Positions 36,015-46,869 of a stretch of 64,000 nt of DNA are shown piece by piece. A model generated the notes under the pieces. The model was not told the origin of the DNA. It was given only the letters and a program-made list of their open reading frames with translations, and made no database searches. The position numbers and the translations under genes are program-made. The DNA comes from Phoebastria nigripes (Eukaryota > Chordata > Aves > Procellariiformes > Diomedeidae), in the NCBI GenBank assembly GCA_035582835.1, contig JAYKAV010003066.1, positions 718,825-782,824 on the forward strand. Direction: 5' to 3'. The first letter of the stretch is position 1, and every line of letters starts with the position of its first letter.

Positions 36015-38875
36015 ATTGTGCCAAAAAGATTAAATTAAGTAAAAATTGCACAAGGCAAGGCTGTTTTGCCTGTGATGGCTCCCAGTAGCGGCAGCAGGAA
36101 CAGAGAATATGTGTTGGTACTTAGTATTGGAACCAAGTATGCACCTAGAGCGTGAAAAGCTCATACGAAGGGTGCCTGATGTCACCTGCCGAGCTGAGTC
36201 TGCTCTGCAGGGTAAGCAAACTTGGATGTTGCTGTTTAGGAATGAGGGCCTAGGACCAGCACAAGGCAGGGTCTGGGTGTGCCAGAAAGGAAGAAGTCAC
36301 TGGGAGGAAAGCCCTGGAGAGTTGGCTTGCTGCCTTCGCCCCTTTTGGAAAAAGAAAAGGGTTAAGGTGCAACCTCTGCTTCTGCAAGAAGATACTGCAG
36401 CCGTAGCCACTGTGCCAAATATTTTAACTCCATTTCTTGNTGACAGCAAGTGCACTGGAAACTTTCTAAGCCACTGACATAGGTAAAACCATCAGCCAGA
36501 CTGTGCTCCCTTTGCTGCGCTGCACACCTGTCTTTAAATGACGTGGTTTTCTGTGACAGCAAGGTAGCAGACTTGGTGATTGAGTATCTCACCTCTAACC
36601 CTGCTTCCTCTATTCCTGTGAACAGGTTACTTTCACTGGCGACCATATATTCATTGCTCCCATGGTGATATTATCACTCATTAAGAACTGAGTAATAGGG
36701 CAGAAATCTGCTTCAGGATAAATGTTGAGTCTTTCGTAAGAACTGTCTGTATCTAACGGAGCAAAGAAAAGTCATCCAGGATAATGCAGATTGCTGCTCC
36801 TTGAAGTGAATGGAGGAGCAGTCACTGCTTTGAAGCTGGGCTTTCGCTGCATTCCTGTGTTTTCATGTGCCCAGCAAAGCCCCATGGTAATGCCCATGGA
36901 GAAATTCCTTCTCAGAGTGAATATAAAAGCGAGTGTCAGCCTCCGAGGGAGTAGCCAACAGCATGCAGGAAGCTGACTGATCTCAATGGCAGGGTAGTGT
37001 GGAAGTGATAAAAATGGGAATAACCAAATGAACATTTAAGGCTGCTTTACAAGATATCACCTAACTTTCTTTGAATGGGAGGTATGAATATTCCCTGATC
37101 TCCCAGAGAACAGGTAATACTTTCAGCATTTTTCCCAAAGGTTTAGTAGGCTCATGAGAATCACCTTAGTCTTATGCAAAAAAATAAGCTAGCCAGCTGT
37201 CATCCAAGGCTGGACACTGAAGAAGTCAAGTCCACATGAGCTCTAGGCAGAATGGAGCAATGCTGGAAACAACAAGGTCATTTTACTGCATCCTAAAGGT
37301 GAGTATGGGTGGAAGTATCTGCCATTTCTGTAAAAGTGAGAATGTTACACGTGTGAAACACAGGTCCACTGCTTTGAACTTTGTTTGACTGCAGTTTGGA
37401 TGCCAAAACAAATCTTTAAATACCTGAGTACCTTGGACCCTGGATGTTTTTCAAAGCACTTTTTCCCCACAAGCCCTATTCTCACTGCACTGTTCTTACT
37501 GACAGACTCTAGACTTAAAATCTGAGTGGAGAAGAGGGAAAGTGTTACCAGAGAGAACTGGGATTGCTNCTGTAGTGATGTGAAGCCAGACTGCTGGCTT
37601 TCACCTGCCTCTCTGCATATCTGCCTGACAATTATGTCTTAGTCTTTCTCTCTCGTAACATTCTATCATCAGCCTGCCTAATTCTTAAATTTCTGTATGA
37701 CTTCCCATTGTACCAGCATATCTGAATTATCACCCCACATTTCTGAGTTGCCACTCTAAGTTTGCAAGTACAACCTAAGGGACTGGCTTCCCATATGAAA
37801 ACATGCAGTGTGGTGTTCCTTACAAGAAGTAAATAATTGGTTTTTAGGTTTTAGTCTTGGATACAAGGAGATATTGATATAATCTATTATGACAGAGCTT
37901 TAATTTTCACTACTATCAATTAAAAGCACCACTCTTAATAAATCAGGGATGAAGAGTCTTAATAAACAGTAAGATAAAAAACGACTTATCATGTCTTTCA
38001 TTTTGATGTATGTACTTAATATTCTCTTTCATCACTGTAAGAAGATAGTGATCTTGCCAAAAGCTAGAGCAGAGAGGGAGTAGGACTGATAAACAGCCAC
38101 CGCTCTGCAGCTAACTGTGGAGTTTCTTTAGCTGCAAGATGTTATTAAAACTGTACCTTCAGCTTCTAAAAAAATTTAATCTAGGTGCCTTTTGGGGAGA
38201 GGTAGGCAAACATTGAACAGTGGGCTGTCGTTCTCTTTCTGTAACTCCCATAGCATAAAATAACTAAAACCAATTAGATCTCTCACGCAAAATGTCAGCA
38301 GTGACTGCTGTGTGGTGGGCTCCACGGCTGACTTGGCAATGCTGTTTGGATGGTGAGAACCTGGCAGTGCTAAGACTCAGCTTTAGCTTGAAAAAAACCT
38401 GGTAATATTCATCCTGAAGATACCCTTGGGGAATGGACGGCTGGAGAGACTGAATGAGGTTGCTGGTTGAAGTCTGACCTACTTTGGTAATGACCAAGCA
38501 GCTTTACTGTCTGGATGTTTCATATGATCTATTAGGTTCATATTGTGTCCAAACTACTATGCGAGCTGAAAGTAAACAGAGAAACTCTGAATATTTGATT
38601 GGTTTGCTCTTCATAACAGAAGTTCTAATTCTTCAATTCAACAGTTTTCTTCAATTAATTGGCTCAAATGAGCTCCTCTCTAATAGGATTTATGCAACAG
38701 TTGCTCTTATTGTGATTATAACTTCACAGTACTGACACTGTAATTGTGATTGAAGACGCACTTTCAATTCCCTAACTTCAAATGCTTCTGTCATGAGGAA
38801 AAAACCACCCGATCTTGTAAAATGAAATGTTATTGTTATTTACCACTTTTAAATACCACAGCTTGACCAACATGC
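36015..38875. other. non-coding background
   Basis: No gene or repeat recognised. The 122-codon plus-strand frame at 36109-36477 contains an N and has no protein-like pattern. Confidence 0.45.
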
Positions 38876-39415
38876 TGTCAGGGAGTAGTGAGGGCTGGCT
38901 GCTCCCTAAGGACCAAGGAGCTGAGGCTGACAACACGGCTAGCATGGTAGGAGCATTCTGCAGTACCCAAGGGAGGTGAGCAGGGCAGGTCCAGAGGCAG
39001 TAGCCAGCTTCAACCAAGAGTCTGGATCATCAGGCAAGTTGTGGTGATGAGGCAGGTACATGATCAAGCTGGGAAGTCAATCAATAGGTTGAGATTGGGT
39101 CTGATGAGGGTAAACACGGTCAGACACAGCCCGGTCATTTCCCAGGCAGGTCCATAGTGACAAGGAAGGTCCTAGGTCAAGCTGGGATGTAATTTCATGG
39201 GTCAAGGTCCAGATCAGCAGGTGCCGTGGCCAGGCGGAGGCATGGCTGTGGTTGAGCTAGAGACCAGCACTCCTGCAACATAGCGGGCAGGGAATGGGTG
39301 CCCAGGGCTGAACTAAACAGGGCTCCTGGGCCCACGGGCAGGGGTGGGGGTGAAAGCCCCAGATGAGGCTGGTTGGGGCCCAGTAAGGCATATTAGTGCC
39401 CTCAAGGCCCTGACA
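38876..39415. mobile_element. unclassified LTR-like element, 540 bp
   Basis: The element starts TGTCAGGG (38876-38883) and ends CCCTGACA (39408-39415), an exact 8-bp terminal inverted repeat with the TG...CA ends typical of retroviral-type LTRs. It is clearly GC-richer than its flanks. The interior has an imperfect duplication with a 113-bp period (TCAAGCTGGGA at 39064 and again at 39177). The five bases directly flanking the ends do not match; CATGC at 38871-38875 recurs at 39426-39430, ten bases past the inverted repeat, so the true right end may be 39425. No AATAAA or TATA box was found on either strand, so orientation is undecided. It may be a solo LTR or a non-autonomous element of unknown class. 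Confidence 0.5.
39020..39240. repeat. imperfect tandem duplication, 113-bp period
   Basis: Two units share the order CAGGCAAG/CAGGCAGG, then GGCAGGT/GAAGGTC, then ATCAAGCTGGGA/GTCAAGCTGGGA, then GGTTGAGATTGGGTCTGATGAGG / GGTCAAGGTCCAGATCAGCAGG. The units lie inside the LTR-like element at 38876-39415 and are considerably diverged from each other. Confidence 0.6.
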
Positions 39416-42400
39416 GACTTTTCACCATGCCCTCAAACAAACAACAAAATGAATATTACAAGCATTGCCTTACACATTTGTATTTTTGCAACATATGTCA
39501 CAACAAACAAAAATAATCTCCTTAAAAAGCCTACTTCCCTTACAAAGAATTTTTCAACCTGACACTCATGCATCTAGCTTAATGTGTTTTGCTATTATAT
39601 ATTCATTCTGTAATGTCCTTTATCTTTATCTATTAACCAATACCGTTAGCACATCAGAGCAGGGATCATCTTCCATTATGATACTTTGACTCCCATGAAC
39701 AACTATCTGAAACCAGTGGAACCAATAAAGGTATCTACATGCAGCAATTCAGCTACTACACATCAGTGCACATCTGCACTGATCCGAATGGGAAACTTCA
39801 AATTAGGCATCACAGCAGTAGTAGTAGTGATGCCAGCTCAGGTCTGCAAGCAAACTAGTTGAGTTAGTGTGTTATAGCTCTGCTACTTCCAGTTGTAGTC
39901 TGGAGATCTCTACATCACCATAGAGCCATATTCCACTGAGCCTTGCTTAAAGTAAAAAACAGCAAGAGGTTTTTTTGTTCTGTTTTGGTTTGTTTTGTTT
40001 TGAATACTGAGTTTGTTTACCCATTCTGAACACCATCTAAAATTCAATGCTTTTCCAATCAACAGCTTTGGTTACTATGAATTTAAAAGTAAGCTGTTGT
40101 TCATAAGTTTATGAAGGACTGTGTCAGAACTTTACCTCAGCTATCTATGCTATACTTTCTGTAAAAAGGCTGTCATCCAGACAGAGCCCGTAGAGGCTTG
40201 TATTTTATACATAGTGACTGCAAGTACAGAAACCCAAACATTTTAACGTAGCAGTCTTTAATGGCTAGGAGGTAGGGCATTATATCCAATGCCATCTCCA
40301 AAGTTAAAAGATATCAACTAATTTTTGTGAAACAGAAAGAAAAGAGATGAAAATCTACTTTAGCTCAATGTTAGCAATGATAAATGTTGACCTTCAGGAC
40401 ACAACTGAAAGTTTATCTTTCTGCCTTTGCTTGAGGCAAGATGACTTGGGTAAGTCACAGCACTAGGAAGGATGTGTTTGGGATTTGTGGGAATGTTTGG
40501 TGTTTGATGGTGACTTTTGTCAGTCCAATGTAATAGTCTTCCTCTTTTTAACTGTGGCATGTGCAACCAGGTGTTCAGATAAGCCTGTTGTCATAAGCTT
40601 AGATGTAAATATCTTAAAAATTAAAGGCACAAAAGTTAACACTATGTGCAATAATAGGAGGTGTTCATACGCACAAGAGGGTTTGAGTTACAGATGCTGG
40701 AGGAAACATAGCTCTAAGCCTCACACTTAGACAGGAATATTTACTGATTTGTTTTAGTTTCAATTGCAGTGTATATCTCTTATGAAAGAGAAAAGTCTAA
40801 TACATCAGTGGTGAACAACAGCACAGATACAGCTTCTTTGCGACTATGTTCTTCTAGTTTTACACCAGGATAACTCCATTTATTTACAGTATATTACTTA
40901 CTGAAAAAGATGGTTACAACCCATAAAAATAAGTTGCCTAATATTTTCTGTTAGAAAAGATTCTTGGGACATTTTCTGGAGAAACTCCTACTGCTGGCAT
41001 TAGGCAGACCTTTCAAAACTAGCAAGTAAGAAGCCTCTGGGCTCAGGAAATACCCTGTGAAATTCTTTTCAGGATAAGCTGGCACTTAATATTTAAAAAA
41101 AAAAAAATCCAATTCTCTTGTTTGCATGGTGAGCCTAACTCATACCAAAGAGTAGCTGAACATAAATGTTCCAGTCTGATTCAGGGTCCACAAAGCCACC
41201 AAACAAACGCCGTCGGGTGAGGCAGCACAGCAGAGCACAAAGTCATGCTCTCCAGGAGCAGGCGTCTCAGCAGCCCGGCGTGGTGCAGGGCTACAGTTCC
41301 TCCTTTGGTTAGTCTTCGTATCAGGTCGCAGCAGTTTATCTGGAAAGTTCAAGCTCAGATGATGTTATGCGCTGATGTGTTGCTAGGCTTCCTATTAACT
41401 CCTACTAAATCAACGGAGGGAATCGTACTAAACCCAAACCCTCACAGCGAAAAAACTCTTCAGCATAAGTTGCCAAATCAAAAACTTGGAAATCAGCAAA
41501 TGCCAAATTTAGGTTTTCATGCTGCTTTTATATTTTCTGTATCTACGCTACAGTCTTAATTGCTCTGTAACATCCCATGTTTCCAAAGACACCTACTTTA
41601 TTCAACACACATACCAGATGCTACTCAGGGAATTCATATGTAATTGTTCAGTGAATGCAGCTATTAGGAGGTTTGCTGAGAGCAAGGTAAAGGACTTTGG
41701 GAAGTAAAGAAAGGTATTGATGTTAGAACAGGTGAACCTGATATTGAAATGATCTGTATTTTCTCCATGTCTTTGCCATTTGCAGACTTTCGGAAATCAT
41801 AAAACAAATCACGCCAAAATATGAACAGCCAGAAAAAGCTCTGGGTTCCTCTGTGGTTGGAGTCAGCTCCAGATCACTAGGAGTGACTGGGAACAGAGCT
41901 GACCATTTCCTATCACAGCTCACATCTACAAAATGGCTGCTCAGGGCCTCTGACAGCAGGACGGTGTAGACTAGATGCAGCAGCACAGAGCTGTGAACTG
42001 GAAGGCTCTGTCATTATTCCATAGGGAAAATGACTATTCTGAGGGATGGGTACACTCTGTGGGGCACCTTACAACCTGGTTCTTGTGCTCCACTTGTATA
42101 CACTGAGAGGCTTTTGGAGAGCATGGCTCATTTCAAGCATACACAATTGTTTACACTGTGTACTGAGTGGTACTAAGTGGAAAAGATTGTATGCACCTCA
42201 TACATATGCACCTCATCCCACCGTGGAGCTGAACCTTGACTAGGGCAGACACCACAACCCATGAGCTGGGAGCATTCCCAAGCCGCAGGAGGTAGTATCA
42301 TCTGAGTGGGTGAAGATAAGAACCTTTAATCTTTGTTTCCTCATTTATAAATGTGGATTTTTATTAGCACAATTTACAGTCATGAAGGTAGGACATCTAT

Positions 42401-43544
42401 GAGTTGACCCTCAAAGGACATGTGGAACAGACAGGGCTTTGAAACAGACAAGTCTTCCCTGTGCGGGAGAAGGGCAGAATACACCAGGACAATGAATTGT
42501 GGTTGCAGGTAGCACGTGAGTCTGCATTACCTTTCCACATTGGCCTTGAGGGTACATGGAAAGAGAGAACATAAGTGGAAAGCATTGGGAAACAAAAGGA
42601 AAACAGAGCAGGTGAAGGAAATGGAGCACAGATGAAGAGCAGAATAGGAAGAAGATGCAAAAGTGACAGAGAATACGTCCGCTTTCCCCTCTTTCCCTTC
42701 CATTAACCAGAAAAAGTCCTGTGTGATTTTCATGTATCTCTGTTTCATGTGTCTGATTACCTTCCAGTTCATAATGTTGACTTTGTTCCTGCTTTCCCCA
42801 ACATGAAAAAGCAAAAGCCACAGCACTGCTAGAATACTATAGGGAAACATCAAACTGGGGCCAAAGCAACATCAAAGACCCACTTGATGCATTCTTGTAG
42901 TATCAGGATAAAACCGTACCCTTGCTGGTGAGTACTTAGGCTGAGTGATCCCACTGGATTATCTGTGTAAATGAATGTTTGTCATTGCCCTCAAAGTTTC
43001 ACAGCTGAGTCCATATTCAAAACCTGTAAAATGTACACAGTACCCTACAAATAGGAGAGCAGACAAAAAATGCCCCAAACAAAACAAACCTATCTATCTA
43101 GTGTAAATTTACATAACTCCACACAGACTTCACTTCTTAACTGTATTAATTTACACTAGTTGCAGATCAGCCCGAGATCTTTCTACCTGAAGCTTATAGA
43201 TGAAAAACCTTATTCTGCATTTCTTGCATTCCTGAAATTCAAATTAAATTAAGAATTTATGAAAGGAAGGTTTAAAGCCTGAATTAAACCATTAATTTTC
43301 TCTTGTGCTAACAGATCATAGCAGATTAGGGGGGAAGGAAGCAAGACAAGGAACAGAAGGAGATTATTTTTGTGAAATGTAAATTATCTTTGACTGTACA
43401 CTCCTTGGGAGGTGGGCATAGGCCATCATTGATTGTTTCTTAAAGTCGTTGGGTGTGGAAGTCCTGGAACAGAGACTAATGGTAAAACCTCTGCAGTTTT
43501 TTCCTCTTATTATTAAATCATCAATAATATGTAACCTGAACAGC
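39416..43544. other. non-coding background
   Basis: A (TTTTG)-type low-complexity stretch lies at 39970-40002. A patch with more CpG than its surroundings is at about 41200-41430. No gene was recognised. Confidence 0.45.
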
Positions 43545-43632
43545 AGCTCTGAGAAAGAACTATGTGCCCAAAAGCTTCTGTGTTTTTTCTAACTGCATTA
43601 GTTGTTCTAATAAAGGATATTGTTATCTCCCC
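43545..43632 (+). repeat. ancient interspersed repeat, copy B
   Basis: Plus-strand blocks GAGAAAGAACTATGTG, AAAAGCTTCTGTG, a T run, and GTTGTTCTAATAAAGGATATTG match in order copies A (13537-13635, minus) and C (61924-62012, plus). Divergence between copies suggests an old insertion. Confidence 0.65.
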
Positions 43633-46600
43633 ACAAACATTTCTCAGTAAGAAGCAAACTGCATGTGTGTATATATGTTCTTAATTATCTTAGTTGTCTT
43701 GCTGGAGCTGTATGATTGTCTTACAAGAAAAGTTTGCAAAGCAGCTCGGCAATGGCTATGGAGAAAAGGGGGGAAAGGAGAGTGAAAAAGGAGGGATGGA
43801 GACTCTGTGGATGCATTTTCGTTCTGTAAGCAAAAATCTTGGCAACGCACCTGAAAATCTAGAAAAGATTGCTGAAGAAGGAGTGGGGATGGGGGAACTG
43901 GCAGTCATACTTGGGATAAGGAGGAACTCCTGCATTTGGTCTGACCTTTCTGCTGTGTAAATTGTATTTGCTGGTCACTGGGAGAAAGGGAACAACTCCC
44001 TTTCATGTCTCCATGAGCAAGGCTTCCAGCCTGGTGGTGTCAGAAGTAGGGGGCTTGGTGAAAGGCGGGGGTGGTGGCAGGTAACAAACCCACTACTTCT
44101 CTAACACCATCCTTCAGCCCGTACAAACACTTAACACTCATTTAAAACAACTACAGCAGAGCTGTTTATACCTAAGCTAGTCAGGCGACATGTGTTTGTA
44201 GTCAAAAGAGAGAAAGACATACTATTAGCTCACAACTCATGTGAGCTGTTTTAGACACCTGTAGTGTGGTGAGTCATACCTTGAAAGTGCCTGTTCTTCC
44301 TTGTTGCCTCTAAAGGAAATTCAATTTGGTGAAATGTTTCTATGTTTGGTGAGGTGAACCTAACCTTTTCAGCCCACCTTCTTAGTCATTCGGAGTCAAA
44401 TATGTCAGATATGTTCCCTTTTTTAAATGAAGGAGTAGCCCCTTATTAATCCGTTTCAGTCACAGGTTGTATCTCCTCAACTTAATCATATGAGACAGCC
44501 CAGTCATTTTGATTATGCTGTTTACCTGACTGAAATGGCTAAAACTTGTTTGCATATAACCAAAAGCTCTGCAGCTGGAGCTAACAACTACAGCAGACGT
44601 TACACAGGTGCCTGTATCCGTTATGAAAGGAAAACTTTCAATCATTTAAGCGATGTGGTTAAAATCGTGGCTGAAATCTTAATCACTCTGCATAGGTGTG
44701 CCACTCATCTACTCAGAGCTCAATTAAAGTACACAATGGAAGACTATTAACGAGCAATTCTTTAAATTCTGAACAGAGTACTTATGGCTTGATAAATACT
44801 CACATTTTATTGGATACTCTTTTTAAATGCACTGTTTGAATATAGATAAAAAAGCAGACTTGCAGATGTTGCTTTCATTAATGGATTAATGTGATGTGTA
44901 ATAGATTATACTGATTGCCATGAAATCAAACTTCAATAGATTAGCTGACATATTTAACAAACTTAGTCATTTTCTATGTAATGATGACAAGATGAGTCAT
45001 CAGTATGACACTTTATAGACAGAAGTAGCATTTTTGTGCACTGGAAGACAGTTGGCTCCTTTATCACCTCTACAGCTTGACTTTACTTTGAGGGCTGCTG
45101 GTTGATGTTATATGTTGGCTAGTGTAACAAGGGTGACCAGAGGATACAAGACGAGGGGAACGTGGTCTTAGAAGACTTCTCTTTGTGAGATTCCCTCCAC
45201 GCTACCCTCAGAGACAGTCACCTCTGTCTAGCTCTGGCTATGACCACTTCTACCTCCCCAGAGAAATGTAGCTCAAGGCCAAATTCAATGCAAGACTGTT
45301 TAAATCTTTGTTACTGCAACAGTACAATGTAACAGCAGGAGGCCCAAGAATTGTTTCTCTTAAGAAGTTGGTGCTGAGATACAAATACGAAAGGTAACGT
45401 TGAAAAAACTAGAAGAGAAGACATGTTTTTAAAAGGCTGTTTGTACTATTTTTCTGCAGTTTATTTTTCTTAAATGGTCCAGCGCTCTTTTTCCCCCACT
45501 TCCCTTAAAATTTTGGTATGTAAGCTAAGAAATACTATGTGATTTTTCAATATAATCTTGTGTCATGTACTGACTACAGGGACAGAGTAAAAAAGTATAT
45601 ACCATAGGGTTGTTCAAACAGTAGGTGTCCTTGAAGAAAGCATTTCTGTCTTAATGGAAATATACTGATGAGATAAAGCTGCATTATAAATAAATATTCA
45701 TGTATGGTGAGATCTTGGAGATAGTTCCAGTATGTTCCTAGATACAGTCTAACACATTATGTTAAAGGACAAAATCTCCTAAGGTTTGTGGTAGGCATCC
45801 TCTGTTATCATCCTGAACATCCATCTCATCACTGCAGCTCTGCAAAGATTCTTACTTACTGCACAGCATTAATAAGAGCAAAAGTACCTGTATTGTGAAA
45901 AACACGAACTAGCTTCATTTTACACTATAAAAGATCACCAGTGAGGTCCCTTTTATAAGAAGATCTAAGATATAGCCATTTAGACAAAAGATACATTTTA
46001 AAGGGGTGCAAGAGCCTTTTAAACCTTTTCTTGTAACAGTTTATGCAATATCTCCAAAAGGAGAAACTATATCTTAAGAGAACCTTGAAGTTTCACAGAT
46101 GAACTTGCAAAAGACAGGAGACAGTAAAACTATGGCAATTTTGTACAGCCATAGATCTCTATGAGTTAATTTCACTTTAATTTCGGACTATTTATACTGG
46201 GTGCCTGCACATGTATTTATCCAGCTGCGTTATGAATGCACTTGGGGATTTACAAATAGGTTCATTATTGGGCCCAACTCAGCTTCCACAGGTATATGCA
46301 GGGATGCAGATGCAGCATGGATGAAGCAGCTTTTTCCAGGTGACATAAAACACACCTCCCAGCATCTGTACATGGGCATGGGGTTATATCCCTCCTTCCT
46401 AACCATTTCCCACCTCCCCTCAAAGCAAATTTACATCTCCTTTTTGTCATCCACTTCACTAATAGAAGGTTCACACAAACGCTGAGTGCTTCTGAAAATC
46501 CTGCCCCAGAGGAAAAGGTTGCATTGTGATATCTCAAAGTGAGGATCAGTGGGGACCGCAAATCCATCTGGCTAGGTTTATAACTCCACGGTTTTAGTGT

Positions 46601-46698
46601 CTTTGTAGATCCATTTTAAAAACCAGAATCTTCCAGTTTATTTCATTTGTTCAGAAAAATCTAAATGTGACAATGTCATCTCTGAGACTTTCCTTATT
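43633..46698. other. non-coding background, AT-rich regulatory-like patch
   Basis: At about 44480-45010 the sequence is rich in ATTA/TAAT cores and a TTTGCATA octamer-like site, and holds an 86-codon plus-strand frame (44490-44750) of moderately protein-like composition. It could be a conserved non-coding element; the sequence alone cannot show conservation. Confidence 0.3.
46637..46642 (-). terminator. AATAAA poly(A) signal (candidate)
   Basis: A canonical hexamer on the minus strand 57 bases after the stop codon of the coding-like frame at 46699-46869. AATAAA is common in AT-rich DNA, so this is only contextual support. Confidence 0.25.
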
Positions 46699-46869
46699 CT
46701 ATGGAGACAGCGTTCTCCATTTCATTCTGTTAATACCCTCATCAATATGCTTTATGTTCATCAAAGTATCCCAGCGGGCAGGAAACTTGTAGCGAATGGC
46801 TCGGTAAGCCTCATGTCCTTCACCCCATGCTTGTTGAGACGTTAAATCTTCTTCATATCCCCAGTGCAT
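46699..46869 (-). CDS. coding-like 56-residue frame with downstream AATAAA, unknown protein
   Basis: On the minus strand an ATG at 46867-46869 opens 56 codons ending in TAG at 46699-46701. The translation is unusually protein-like: MHWGYEEDLTSQQAWGEG, HEAYRAIRYKFPARWDTLMN, then IKHIDEGINRMKWRTLSP, with four tryptophans and balanced charged residues. AATAAA lies 57 bases after the stop (46637-46642, minus strand), as in a short 3' end. An in-frame TAA stands two codons before the first Trp codon upstream of the ATG, and no good splice acceptor was seen, so it is either a small intronless frame, an exon fragment of a decayed retrocopy, or chance. CpG sites in the segment are more frequent than in the flanks. 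I could not place the protein in a known family. Confidence 0.33.
   Translation of the reverse strand: MHWGYEEDLTSQQAWGEGHEAYRAIRYKFPARWDTLMNIKHIDEGINRMKWRTLSP

Noticed and set aside
36109..36477. 122-codon plus-strand frame
   Set aside because: Contains an N, no protein-like pattern, and an opposite-strand frame overlaps it.
46699..46869. Assignment of the Trp-rich frame to a glycosyltransferase or desaturase
   Set aside because: Only vague resemblance to short motifs; none of the catalytic blocks of those families is present.
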